Origin: Alphaproteobacteria bacterium
GTDB taxonomy: Bacteria; Pseudomonadota; Alphaproteobacteria; Kiloniellales; DSM-21159
Reading direction: 5' to 3'
Assembly: GCA_030433005.1 (NCBI GenBank)
Contig: JAUILQ010000018.1
Span: 31,275-95,274, forward strand
DNA: 64,000 nt
The translations under genes were made by a program, and so were the position numbers. Shown one piece after another: positions 1 to 9,861 of this stretch. The stretch's first letter is position 1. Each line of letters begins with the position of its first letter. Under the pieces are notes generated by a model. The model had not been told where the DNA came from and made no database searches. It saw only the letters and a list, made by a program, of their open reading frames with translations.

Positions 1-135
1 CGCCAGGTGCAGCAGCACCGAGGAATCCTTGCCGATCGAGTACATCAGCACCGGCCGCTCGAAGGCGGCGGCGGTCTCGCGGAGGATCTCGATGGCCTCG
101 GACTCGAGGGCGCGGAGGTGGGTGGAGAGGGGCAT
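1..135 (-). CDS. cysD: Sulfate adenylyltransferase subunit 2, 5' end only
   Basis: This is the first 45 codons of a gene that runs off the left edge of the window. The ATG is at 135. The translation contains [11 protein letters not shown] followed by [16 protein letters not shown]. The second stretch is the PP-loop (ATP pyrophosphatase) signature of CysD, the small catalytic subunit of ATP sulfurylase. CysD forms adenosine 5'-phosphosulfate from ATP and sulfate in the cytoplasm and normally pairs with the GTPase CysN. No Shine-Dalgarno sequence is obvious. The partner genes would lie to the left, outside the window. Identification rests on the N-terminus alone, but that stretch is highly characteristic. 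A PAPS-reductase-type protein (CysH) is less likely because of the SIGKDSS spelling. Confidence 0.85.
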   Translation of the reverse strand, partial: MPLSTHLRALESEAIEILRETAAAFERPVLMYSIGKDSSVLLHLA

Positions 136-305
136 GGGGGCGGCAGGAAATCGCTCTAGTCGGAACCGGGCCGCACCTTCCCAGGGGCGCCGGGCAAACA
201 CAATAGTCGCCATGCCACAGAAGCAAAGCCGCCGGCCTTGGGGCCGCGTCTACCGAAACCGGTTCGCGCCGATGACGGGCTTGGCCGTCCGGCGGACGCG
301 GCACG

Positions 306-1790
<1,485 letters not shown>

Positions 1791-2212
1791 GGACTGCCCC
1801 CTGAGAAAGTCCGAACACGACACCCGATCGGTGCCCGCTGTCAGCCGCTGATCCGGAAACGGCGCTCCCCGAGCGCGCCATTTCCCCGCTCATAGCAGAG
1901 CCTTTATGCGATCACAGATCGTATTGCATGTGCGAAGAAACCACCTAAGCTGATTAAGTGAACGGGATGTAAAATCGATCCGGGCGCTTTGGGCGATGAT
2001 CTATGGAAATAGCGCGCTGCGCGATGCCGGCCGAGCCGGGTTGCGAACGGCGCGCGTCGCCATTGCGGCTGCTCCGACGGGCTCCGCAGCGACGGCCGGC
2101 GGTGGGTCGAGGGAGCCTGCCGCCGATGGAACGGCTGATCGGCAGCCCGGAAAGCCGATTGCGTCAGGGCGAGTGACCCACTGAACCGACGGAAGACTGA
2201 AGCGGGGGATCG
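1791..2212. other. Intergenic region between divergent exopolysaccharide genes
   Basis: About 420 bp separate the divergent glycosylphosphotransferase and methyltransferase genes. The stretch from roughly 1895 to 2010 is clearly more AT-rich than the surroundings and carries the dyad described at 1906-1924, so it probably holds the promoters for both directions. From 2010 to 2200 the composition returns to high GC. No convincing coding frame with homology was seen on either strand. Confidence 0.55.
1906..1924. promoter_or_regulatory. Dyad, candidate operator of the exopolysaccharide divergent promoter
   Basis: Two 8-bp arms, ATGCGATC and GATCGTAT, form an inverted repeat around a central ACA with one mismatch. 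It lies in the AT-rich part of the gap between divergently transcribed genes, 116 bp upstream of the glycosylphosphotransferase start. The size fits a dimeric regulator. I cannot name the regulator. Confidence 0.35.
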
Positions 2213-2872
2213 ATGTTCGGGGACCTGAAATACCATTACCGCGTCCAGGTCAAGTACGCGCGCAAGCCGCGACGCTACGGCCAGATCCTGAAGGCGATCG
2301 CTGCGCGCCGGCCGCGGACCATCGTGGAGGTGGGCGTCCACACCGCCGCCCGGGCGAAGGAGATGATCGAGACGGCGGCGCGCTGGCACCCCGCTTCCGA
2401 AATCACCTACTTCGGCTTCGACCTGTTCGACCTGATGACGGGGGAACTGCTCGAGCAGGAGCTGTCGAAGAAGCCGCTCACCGAGGCGCAGGTACGCGAC
2501 ATCCTGGCGCCGACGGGCGCTCGGATCGAGCTGTTCCGCGGCTTCTCTCAGGAAACGCTGCCTCTGCTGGTCGAGAAGCGGCGCCGCGAGCCCGTCGACT
2601 TCATCTTCATCGACGGCGGTCACGCGATCGCGACGATCCAGTCCGACTGGGACAACCTTGCCGCTGTGACGGGCCCCGAGACCCTGGTGCTGTTCGACGA
2701 CTATTACGTCGACTGCCCGCACCTCACGGACCGCTTCGGATGCAACCGGGTTCTGGACGGCCTGGATCCGGCCGTCTTCTCCTCCCGGGTGCTGCCGCTG
2801 GTCGACAGCTTCGGCAAGGACGAGAGCCGGCTGGCCGTGGCACTGGCGGAGGTCGCACGCAAGAGCGGCTGA
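2213..2872 (+). CDS. Class I SAM-dependent methyltransferase-like protein of the exopolysaccharide locus
   Basis: This 219-aa cytoplasmic protein has a class I methyltransferase layout. Motif I is IVEVGVHTAARAKEMI (near residue 39), with an acidic loop at FGFDLFDLM. A later strand reads VDFIFIDGGH (about residue 130), followed by LVLFDDYYVD. The IDGGH and DDY spellings are typical of the Methyltransf_24 / cephalosporin-hydroxylase-like group, which often modifies sugars in polysaccharide loci. GGGGGA lies a few bases before the ATG. The gene is alone on the plus strand here and converges on the flippase gene. The substrate is unknown. Confidence 0.7.
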   Translation: MFGDLKYHYRVQVKYARKPRRYGQILKAIAARRPRTIVEVGVHTAARAKEMIETAARWHPASEITYFGFDLFDLMTGELLEQELSKKPLTEAQVRDILAPTGARIELFRGFSQETLPLLVEKRRREPVDFIFIDGGHAIATIQSDWDNLAAVTGPETLVLFDDYYVDCPHLTDRFGCNRVLDGLDPAVFSSRVLPLVDSFGKDESRLAVALAEVARKSG

Positions 2873-2938
2873 TCCCGCTGCGCCCGCCGGAGGGCGCGGG
2901 ACGGATCGCGCAACGCCGCGCGCCTCGGGCTTTCCCGG

Positions 2939-4282
2939 CTAGCCTCGAAGCAGGTGGCGCAGCAAGGGCTTGATGCCGCCCGCCGCCCAGCTCGAGATGC
3001 CGAGCGTCCGGCGCAGGACGATCGCCAGCACCAGTGCTTGCAGCACGATGCTCAGACTGGTCGCCAGAGCTGCCCCCTCGATGGCGAGGCGCGGGATCAG
3101 CAGCAGGTTCAAGACGAGATTGGCGACGGCCCCGACCGTCAGCGCAATCGCGGTCGTGCGGGCATAAGCCGTCATGGCGAGCACGCCGGCTGCGGGCCCG
3201 ATGAGCGCCTCGACCAGTCGCCCGCCGGCCAGAATCGCCATAGCCAGGTAGCCCTTCTCGTAGTCCGCGCCGCCCCATTGCATGAGCAGGGGCGCGATCG
3301 CCAGCAGCCCGGCGACGATCGCCGCCGTGCCGACGGCCCCGGCGGCCGCGCCCAGCTTGACCTTGCGCTCCAGCTCCGAGAGGTCGCCCCGGGCATAGCA
3401 GTCGGCGAACGCCGGTCCGAGAGGAACCAGCAGGGCGCTGACGGCGAAGGTGACGATGAGCGCCAGGCGCGCGGCGAAGGCGTAGACGCCGGTCGCCTCC
3501 GGCCCGAGGTGATAGCCCACCATCAGTACGTCCAGGTGCCCGTTCAGGCTGGTGGTGCCGATGATGACCAGGAACGGCAGCGCGTTGCGCAGCCAGATCA
3601 GATCGACGCGCGAGCGCGCCCTCCGGACCGCCGTCGGCAGCGCGCGGGCCAGCAGCAGCGTTCCGGTCAGGAACGCCACGGCCGCCGCGATGCCGTAGCA
3701 GTAGACGACGCTATGCGCCACCAGGGGCCCGTCCGAGAGGACCAGGAGGCCGACGACCAGCAGCAGCAGGACGAGAGGCTGGACCACCAGGTCCGGCAGC
3801 AGAAAGGAGGCGAGCTTGCGCATGCCGCGCAGGACGGCCTGGCGGATCTGCGTGAGAACCAGGACCGGCGTCGCCAGCAGGGCCAGGGAGACGGTCTGCG
3901 CGAGCAGCGGGTCGTCCTGCGGCAGGAAGAGCTCGCCGAACGCGATCAGCACTGCAAGGCCAACCGACACCACCAACAGGCAAACGACGTTGGCCGTCAG
4001 CAGCATCGACCGGACATCGTCGTAGGATTCGGTCGCGAACGCCTTCGAGATGTCCCGAACGAGCGAGTTGCGGAAACCGCAGTTGAAGACGCCGGACACG
4101 ACGGCGAGCCAGCCGATGGCGAAGGCATAGGCTCCGAACTGCTCGCTGCCCATCGCCCGGGCGAGCAGCAGCGTCGTCAGGAGCGTCACCGCCATCTGAC
4201 CGACGCGCAGCCCGAAGGAAAGCAGCGACCCCGAGGAGATGCTGCCGCCCTGGAGCCGGTCGATCAGCCTGCGCACTGCCAT
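2939..4282 (-). CDS. Polysaccharide flippase (Wzx-like, MOP superfamily)
   Basis: This 447-aa protein is almost entirely hydrophobic, with roughly 12-14 predicted membrane helices. It is a typical MOP/MATE-like polysaccharide transporter, with conserved stretches such as LLARAMGSEQFGAYAFAIGW near the N-terminus and LMVGYHLGPEATGVYAFAAR in the middle. It should flip undecaprenyl-PP-linked repeat units to the periplasm. The ATG at 4282 is preferred over a GTG at 4288 because AAGGGG sits five bases upstream of the ATG. It is the last gene of a minus-strand run with the glycosyltransferase, epimerase and WecG-type genes. Confidence 0.88.
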   Translation of the reverse strand: MAVRRLIDRLQGGSISSGSLLSFGLRVGQMAVTLLTTLLLARAMGSEQFGAYAFAIGWLAVVSGVFNCGFRNSLVRDISKAFATESYDDVRSMLLTANVVCLLVVSVGLAVLIAFGELFLPQDDPLLAQTVSLALLATPVLVLTQIRQAVLRGMRKLASFLLPDLVVQPLVLLLLVVGLLVLSDGPLVAHSVVYCYGIAAAVAFLTGTLLLARALPTAVRRARSRVDLIWLRNALPFLVIIGTTSLNGHLDVLMVGYHLGPEATGVYAFAARLALIVTFAVSALLVPLGPAFADCYARGDLSELERKVKLGAAAGAVGTAAIVAGLLAIAPLLMQWGGADYEKGYLAMAILAGGRLVEALIGPAAGVLAMTAYARTTAIALTVGAVANLVLNLLLIPRLAIEGAALATSLSIVLQALVLAIVLRRTLGISSWAAGGIKPLLRHLLRG

Positions 4283-4384
4283 TCGCACCCCTTCCCGGCA
4301 CGGCAGGAACGCCCCGGCGCCCGTCGCCGCAAGCCGCCGCCGTGCCCGGAGCGCTCTCGCGCCTCGCCGGTCGTCCGCCTGCCG

Positions 4385-5455
4385 TCAGCCGAGGTCGACG
4401 CCAGGATCCGTCCTCCTCAGGTGCGCGAAGACCTGCTCTGCCATCCGCTGCCAGGTGAGGTGGCTGACCGTGGCACGCACGTCTGCGGTCATGCTGCGCG
4501 CCCGGCGGATCAGCCCGGCGATCTGGTCCGTCGACGCGTCGACGTCGAAGAGCAGCCCGTTCCTGCCGTGCTCGATCAGGTCGGGCGCGAAACCGGTCCT
4601 GCTGGCGACCGGCAGGGCATTCGCCATCATCGCCTCGATCAAGGGAATCGGCCCTCCTTCCAGCCGCGACGGCGACACGAACACGTCCATCTGGGCATAG
4701 TACCCGGGATAGTCGGCATAGACCGCCGCGACGTTCCGGAAGTTCGGCAGCGCCGTCAGTTCGTCGAAATGCGGATAGGCCTCCCAGCCGCGCCCGAGCA
4801 GAAGGAACTGCTGGTCCGGCATCGCCCGGACGAGGTGATGGATTCTGTCCGGTTCCTTGCGGGCATAGTACGCGGAGCAGAAGCCGACGGCCCCGCCGCC
4901 GCGCTCATGGGGACGGAACAGGTCAGGATCGGCACCCGGTAGCGCCACCTCGACCTTTGCAGGCTCGAGCCCCTCGTCGATCAGTCGCTGCCGGTCGGCG
5001 CTGTTCATGCAGAAGACCATTGTCGCCATCCCGAGGACGCGCCTGAGCTCCACGTCGGAGAAGGTGAGTTCGCGCCGATGGGTGAAGTAGACGAAAACGT
5101 CGCTGCGCCGGGCCTGCGGATAGCGCAGAAAAAGTTGCGGCAGCATCGAGTAGTGCGCCACCCAGTAAACGGACGCCGCCGGCAGGTCGTCGAGGCCGAA
5201 CTGCAGCCGCCAGCTGCCCGGGAAGTAGGCCGCGATCTCCCGGCAGATCGCGTCGAGCACCCAGCCCTGCCCGCCGTCGGGCACGACGAAGAGCAGGTCG
5301 AGCGGCCGCGGCTCGGAAGGCCTGCCGCCGTAGCCCACCAGATCGTGGGCGAGCGAAGTCAGGTGGTACGGAAGTCCGGACAGCCAGGGCAGGCTCGCGT
5401 GGAGCCGCTGATGGCGTCGCAGCCGCCGCGCCGCCGCCCAGAGGCCAGCCTTCAT
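4385..5455 (-). CDS. Glycosyltransferase family 4 (GT-B fold)
   Basis: This 356-aa cytoplasmic glycosyltransferase probably adds a sugar to the lipid-linked repeat unit. The C-terminal nucleotide-sugar half reads VFVSPSRLEGGPIPLIEAM, with the GT4 E-x7-E pattern, then GFAPDLIEHGRNGLLFD. The N-terminal half is less conserved (LLFVVPDGGQGWVLDAICRE). Its ATGA start overlaps the stop of the upstream epimerase gene, which indicates translational coupling. Donor and acceptor are unknown. Confidence 0.87.
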   Translation of the reverse strand: MKAGLWAAARRLRRHQRLHASLPWLSGLPYHLTSLAHDLVGYGGRPSEPRPLDLLFVVPDGGQGWVLDAICREIAAYFPGSWRLQFGLDDLPAASVYWVAHYSMLPQLFLRYPQARRSDVFVYFTHRRELTFSDVELRRVLGMATMVFCMNSADRQRLIDEGLEPAKVEVALPGADPDLFRPHERGGGAVGFCSAYYARKEPDRIHHLVRAMPDQQFLLLGRGWEAYPHFDELTALPNFRNVAAVYADYPGYYAQMDVFVSPSRLEGGPIPLIEAMMANALPVASRTGFAPDLIEHGRNGLLFDVDASTDQIAGLIRRARSMTADVRATVSHLTWQRMAEQVFAHLRRTDPGVDLG

Positions 5456-6435
5456 GGCGCCGGGCTGCTGCCGTTGCCCGCGCGCAGGTCCGTCAGGAGT
5501 TCCTCGATCGCCTGGCGGACCGTGAACTGCGGGGCGCGGCCCGTGAGCGCGACGAGGTGGGAGATATCCGGCTGCAACCGCTGACGTTCGACCTGGCGCC
5601 GTCGCTCCGGGACGGATACGGCGGCGATCGGCCGCTCGACGGCCTGCCCGAAGAGATCGACGACCTGCTCGACATCCAGTTCGTCGCGCGTCCCGACGTT
5701 GGCGACCGCGCTGCCGACGAGCGGCAGCTCGAGACAGGCGGCGACGTAGGCGGAGACGTCACGGCGATGCACGTAGTTGCGTTTCGGCGAGAGGTTGCCC
5801 AACTCGATCCTCTCGGCCCCCGCCAGCACCTGGCGGGCGATCGCGGGGAAGAGATGATCGTTGGTCTCACCCGGCCCGACGACGTTTGAGAGCCTCAGGC
5901 GCATGCTGGCCACGCCGGTGCGAAGGGAGAACAGCTCCACCAGATCCTCGCCCAGCGCCTTGGTGCGCCCGTAGATGTCGAGCGGCCTGACCGCCAGCGA
6001 TTCCTCGATCGGCTCGTCGGTGATCGGATAGACCGCCATGGTCGAGGCGAAGACCAGGCGCTTCAGGCCCGAGCCCGCCTCCACTGCCCGCTCCGCCTCC
6101 GCCAGTTCGTCGAGCAGGTTCTTTGTACCCGCGACGTTGATCTCGTAGGCCTCTTCCGGGTGCGCATTGCAATAGGGAATGAAGTGTACGGCGGCCAGAT
6201 GAACCACGAACTGAGGCCTTGCGGCCGCGACAGCCTTTGATACCGCCGGGCGATCGCGCAGGTCACCCGTGACCACCGTCATGTTGGTGCGCTGCGGCAG
6301 GCGATCCGCGCCCCCGAAAGAGAAGTTGTCGAACACCGTCACATGGTTGGTCGGCTCCGCCGTGAGGTCTTCGACGACCTGCTGTCCGACGAAGCCGGAA
6401 CCGCCGGTGACCAGGATTCTACGCATCTCAGACAC
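5452..6435 (-). CDS. NAD-dependent epimerase/dehydratase (extended SDR)
   Basis: The predicted role is to interconvert or dehydrate a nucleotide sugar for the polysaccharide. The N-terminus has the Rossmann motif ILVTGGSGFVGQQVV. A Ser/Thr-rich strand, FASTMAVYP, precedes the catalytic Tyr-x3-Lys in IYGRTKALGE, and RLSNVVGPGE follows. The length of 327 aa is normal. AGGAGG at 6446-6451 lies ten bases before a GTG at 6435, which is preferred. An ATG at 6426 is too far away, and an ATG at 6456 overlaps the ribosome binding site. It is translationally coupled to the following glycosyltransferase gene. Confidence 0.9.
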   Translation of the reverse strand: MSEMRRILVTGGSGFVGQQVVEDLTAEPTNHVTVFDNFSFGGADRLPQRTNMTVVTGDLRDRPAVSKAVAAARPQFVVHLAAVHFIPYCNAHPEEAYEINVAGTKNLLDELAEAERAVEAGSGLKRLVFASTMAVYPITDEPIEESLAVRPLDIYGRTKALGEDLVELFSLRTGVASMRLRLSNVVGPGETNDHLFPAIARQVLAGAERIELGNLSPKRNYVHRRDVSAYVAACLELPLVGSAVANVGTRDELDVEQVVDLFGQAVERPIAAVSVPERRRQVERQRLQPDISHLVALTGRAPQFTVRQAIEELLTDLRAGNGSSPAP

Positions 6436-6501
6436 CGCCAGAACACCTCCTGCCATCAGGACGCTCTACGTTGCCGGAAGCCCGGCGCTCGGGTCGGCCG
6501 G

Positions 6502-7320
6502 CTAGCGGGAACTCCAGGCCGTCGTCACCGGCCTGTAGAGCCCCAGCCTCTGCCGCAGCAGCAGCAGCGCGACGGGAACGTCGCGCAGCAGGTAGCGCCG
6601 CCACAGCCGCCGCGGCTCCGAGAGCAGGCGGAACAGCCACTCCGCGCAGAGACGCTGCATCCAGCGTGGTGCGCGCGGCTTGGTGCCGGCATTGAAGTCG
6701 ATCGCCGAGCCGACCGCGAACCAGAGCTTCACGCTCGGTAGCCGGTCGCGCACGGCGTCGATCCACTTCTCCTGTTTCGGCGCCCCGAGCCCCACCGCAA
6801 CGACCGTTGCGCCGCTGGCCGCTATCGCCTCGAGGACGCGCGTCTCCTCCGTGCCGTCGGCCGGGAAGCCCATCGCCGGCGAGATGCCGCCGACAACGAA
6901 GTCGCGGCCGACGCGGGCGTTGATCGCCTCGACCGCCTTGCGCGCGGTGTCGCCGATGCCGCCGACGATGAACAGACGCTCGGGACCCGTCGGACCGTGG
7001 CGGGCGACATAGGCCTCGAACAGGTCGGTGCCGGTGAAGCGGCCCCTGAAGGATTCGCGCGAGATGCCGAGCCCGAACAGCCACCCGAGCAGGCGCACGA
7101 TGCTGCCGTCGCAGATCGGGTACTCGACGCGCCGGTAGGCGGCCACGAAGTCCGCATCCTGCTGCAGCTGCGCCAGATGATCCATGTTCGGCGTGAAGAC
7201 CGCCCCCCTCTCGAGCCGGTCCAGGGCCTCTTCCATGCCCAGGTCATCGACTTCGATGTTGAGCAGGCGCACCGGTCGCAGGAATGCGATCTCGCGGTGC
7301 AGCAGAGCCGGTTCACTCAC
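6502..7320 (-). CDS. WecG/TagA/CpsF-family glycosyltransferase
   Basis: This 272-aa protein belongs to the GT26 family, which transfers N-acetylmannosaminuronic acid, ManNAc or similar sugars to polyprenyl-PP-linked acceptors at the membrane. Family landmarks are VFTPNMDHLAQL, ICDGSIVRLL, RFTGTDLFEAY, LFIVGGIGDTA and VGLGAPKQEKWI, followed by WFAVGSAIDFNAG and a basic, amphipathic C-terminus that probably docks on the membrane. The start is a GTG at 7320, after GGCGGGGGC; the open frame continues far upstream but loses all similarity. It is the first gene of the 7320-2939 minus-strand run. Confidence 0.9.
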   Translation of the reverse strand: MSEPALLHREIAFLRPVRLLNIEVDDLGMEEALDRLERGAVFTPNMDHLAQLQQDADFVAAYRRVEYPICDGSIVRLLGWLFGLGISRESFRGRFTGTDLFEAYVARHGPTGPERLFIVGGIGDTARKAVEAINARVGRDFVVGGISPAMGFPADGTEETRVLEAIAASGATVVAVGLGAPKQEKWIDAVRDRLPSVKLWFAVGSAIDFNAGTKPRAPRWMQRLCAEWLFRLLSEPRRLWRRYLLRDVPVALLLLRQRLGLYRPVTTAWSSR

Positions 7321-7512
7321 GCTGTTCTTGCCCCCGCCGACCAGCCGACCCCGCCTTCGGCCCCCAATTGCGAGCGATACTGCCGGACAGCCGCGAGAAG
7401 GGTCAAGGTTGCCCGGCGCGGCGCGCATGCGGCAGCGCGGCAACCGGCAGAGCACCCTCCGGTTCATCTCCGTGAGGCCATCCAGTAGACTGGGGCGCAT
7501 GGCACCCAGCGG

Positions 7513-8643
7513 TTGCGGCGCGCTTTGAGGCAGACTCTCGTCACCGTCAGCACGCCCTGGCTGATGCTGCTGGCCGGCGCCCTGGCATGCCAGGAGCGCG
7601 CCCGCCCGGTCCGGGCGCTGCTGCTGCCCAAAGGCGACAACCCCGATCTGGCGGAAACCTACCGCCGGATCATGCCGCCCGGCCTGTTCGCCGGCCTCGG
7701 CTCTGTGCCGCTCGCCCACCTCGACAAGACCATCACCCAGTACCTTTCCGGGCGCGACTGGTTGCTGCCGGCGGTCGCCCGACGCCGCAGCGCCGGAGAC
7801 CGGGCCGCGCTGGTCCAGGCGCTGACGGATCGCCCGGTGGAGCAGCTCCTCGTCGGCAACCGCCACCATGCTCCGGAGCGGGTCCTGCTGGCCGCCGCCG
7901 GAGCGCGTGGGCTGCCGACGGGCCTGATCGAGGAGGGCCTGTCGCTCTACCAGACACGCGAGTACTGGGAGCCGGGCGCTGCGGCCGGCGCGTTGCGCCG
8001 CCTCGCCTACGCGTACCAGGGCGTCCCGGCTTACTACGGCCGGCCGCGAACGCGCTTCGACGTCGCCTGGCTGAGCTGTCCCGACGCCTACCCGCACGCC
8101 GACGTGGCGGAGCGCCGCCCCCTGGCGTCGCTGGCGGAGGCCCTGCGCGAGGCCGCAGCCGAGATGGCCCGCTTCGCGGGCTTGCGGCGTCTGGCGCGCG
8201 ACCTGCCGGAGGGCGCCGCGCTGCTGCTCTCGCAGCGCCTGTCCGAGGACGGCCTGGTGACCCGGGAGACCGAGATCGCGGTGCTCGCCGAGGCCGCAGA
8301 ACTGTTGTCGGAAGGCGGCCGGCCAGTCCTCTTCAAGGCCCATCCGCGCGACTCCTTCGACAAGGCCGGAGCGATCGAGAGCCGGCTCGGCTCGCGGCCC
8401 GCGGCATGCCTGCGACCGCTGCCCCTGAGCGGCCTGCCGGTCGAACTGCTGTTCGCCGACTGGCGGCCCTCGATCGTCGTCGGGCTGCTGTCCGCGACCC
8501 TGGTCTACGCGCCGGCCCTGTTCGGCATTCCGGCCTATACGCTCGCCGGTCGACTGACCGCGGCAGGGCCGGGCCTCGAGCGTTTCCGCACGGTCATCGA
8601 GCGCTGCGGCATCGCGCCGTTCGAGGCCGAGGGCGCCCGGTGA
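7513..8643 (+). CDS. Putative polysialyltransferase-type glycosyltransferase
   Basis: This 376-aa protein has no membrane helix. It has an N-terminal segment VSTPWLMLLAGALACQER, a GLPTGLIEEGLSLYQTREYW block, and a C-terminal VLFKAHPRDSFDKAGA block followed by LPVELLFADWRPSIVVGLLS. The KxHPRD spelling and the 'Leu-Pro-x-Glu' block after it are those of bacterial polysialyltransferase / GT52-like enzymes that act on capsule sugars. The start is a TTG at 7513; an upstream in-frame stop at 7486 rules out a longer protein, and no ATG fits. It reads away from the WecG-type gene and converges on the GT8-like gene. The family call is by motif memory, not by search. Confidence 0.55.
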   Translation: MRRALRQTLVTVSTPWLMLLAGALACQERARPVRALLLPKGDNPDLAETYRRIMPPGLFAGLGSVPLAHLDKTITQYLSGRDWLLPAVARRRSAGDRAALVQALTDRPVEQLLVGNRHHAPERVLLAAAGARGLPTGLIEEGLSLYQTREYWEPGAAAGALRRLAYAYQGVPAYYGRPRTRFDVAWLSCPDAYPHADVAERRPLASLAEALREAAAEMARFAGLRRLARDLPEGAALLLSQRLSEDGLVTRETEIAVLAEAAELLSEGGRPVLFKAHPRDSFDKAGAIESRLGSRPAACLRPLPLSGLPVELLFADWRPSIVVGLLSATLVYAPALFGIPAYTLAGRLTAAGPGLERFRTVIERCGIAPFEAEGAR

Positions 8644-8652
8644 CCCGGGCCG

Positions 8653-9606
8653 TCACCCGTTCCAGTAGGCGCGCCGGCGCAGCAGGTCGAAGGCGAGCCC
8701 CTTGCCGTGCCAGACCGCCTCGCAGAGCGCCGCACGGCCCGCGTCGTAGAGCTCGGTGGCGAGAGCGTTGGCAGGCCGACCCTCCAGACGGGCCAGGGCC
8801 CTCTGCAGGTTGCTCCAGGACAGCCGGCCCAGTTCGTGCTGCCGGCGGATCGTCGCCGCATCGATGCTTCCCGCCTCGATCTCCTCCAGCAGGGCGTTCA
8901 GCCACAGGCGGCCGGTCGGTGTATAGTGCGAATAGAGCCAGGGCTGCGTGTTGATCGCCGTGAAGTGCACCAGCCTGGTGTCGGCGTCGAGCTGGTCGAG
9001 CGAGTTCCAGCGGGGATCAAGGTCGGCGATCGTCAGGCCGACAGCCTCGCGGAACAGCGGTCCCAGCCAGATCAGGTCCATGTAGGGAAGACCGCCGCCG
9101 ACCAGCTCGGCCAGCCGCTCGGGCCCGTAGTCGCAGCGCGCGGTGTCCATGACCAGCACGCTGGCGAGGTAGTAGTCGCGCAGCTTCCGCTTCGGCGCGA
9201 TGCGACGCAGCACGTTGCGGCGGAAGTGCACCGAGCCGCAGATCGTGTCGGCGACGTTGACCGCCGCCGTCGCGGTCCCCTCGGGCAGCGCGTCGGCGAG
9301 CTTCGCGATGTCGTCGAAGACGATCTGGTCGCTGTCGAGATAGACCGCCGCCCCCTGCCGCCCGCAGAGATCCGGGATCGCGAAGCGCATCGCCGTGAAG
9401 CGCGTGACGTACTGGTCGTTGAGCGTCTTCGGCACCGGCACCTCGCGCTCGAAGTCCGGGCCGGTGACGAGGCCGCTGTCGCCGTTGAGCAGGTAGATGT
9501 CGACCGGCCGAGAAGCGTGCCGACGGATGCTCGAGATCAGCACCTGCTGCTCCAGGCGGTTGGCATCGCTCGTACCGATGAAGACGCGGATCGTCGGATC
9601 CCCCAT
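8653..9606 (-). CDS. GT8-like glycosyltransferase (GT-A fold)
   Basis: This 317-aa protein starts IRVFIGTSDANRLEQQVLI and has a DxD-type metal site in AAVYLDSDQIVFDD. Further conserved parts are NVADTICGSVHF, VLVMDTARCDYG and VHFTAINTQPWLY, the last resembling the C-terminal H-x-x-G/N block of family 8 retaining glycosyltransferases. The ATG at 9606 follows GGAGGG. A strong dyad lies 41 bp upstream of the start (9647-9668). The open frame continues upstream to 10992 but is only a shadow of the plus-strand gene. Donor sugar unknown. Confidence 0.75.
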   Translation of the reverse strand: MGDPTIRVFIGTSDANRLEQQVLISSIRRHASRPVDIYLLNGDSGLVTGPDFEREVPVPKTLNDQYVTRFTAMRFAIPDLCGRQGAAVYLDSDQIVFDDIAKLADALPEGTATAAVNVADTICGSVHFRRNVLRRIAPKRKLRDYYLASVLVMDTARCDYGPERLAELVGGGLPYMDLIWLGPLFREAVGLTIADLDPRWNSLDQLDADTRLVHFTAINTQPWLYSHYTPTGRLWLNALLEEIEAGSIDAATIRRQHELGRLSWSNLQRALARLEGRPANALATELYDAGRAALCEAVWHGKGLAFDLLRRRAYWNG

Positions 9607-9646
9607 GATCCCTCCGAAGTCCTTTGCGCACGGCCCTTTCGGTCTC

Positions 9647-9668
9647 GTCCCGAATCGGGATTCGGGAC
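9647..9668. promoter_or_regulatory. Perfect 10-bp inverted repeat in a divergent promoter
   Basis: GTCCCGAATC and GATTCGGGAC form perfect 10-bp arms separated by GG. It lies between the divergent GT8-like gene (start 9606) and the GT4 gene (start 9862). It could be an operator for a dimeric regulator, or a hairpin in the leader of the minus-strand transcript. No poly-T follows, so it is not a typical terminator. Confidence 0.5.
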
Positions 9669-9861
9669 CGTGCTGCATCGCAAAAAGCCGCTTGGTCGAT
9701 CCTACACCCTGGAATAGGGTGACGCGCGGATTTTTCGCCCTTTCCGGGGGCGGGCGAACAGCCGGCGACCGCTTCGGGCGGAGGGCGCGGCGTCGCGGGC
9801 CGGAGCGCTCGGCGCCCGGTCGAGGGGCCTTGGTTCTGCTTGGGGGGCAGCCGAAAGTCCG

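Noticed and set aside
2873..2938. GC-rich hairpin between convergent genes as a terminator
   Set aside because: The arms pair only with a bulge and there is no T tract; cannot be supported.
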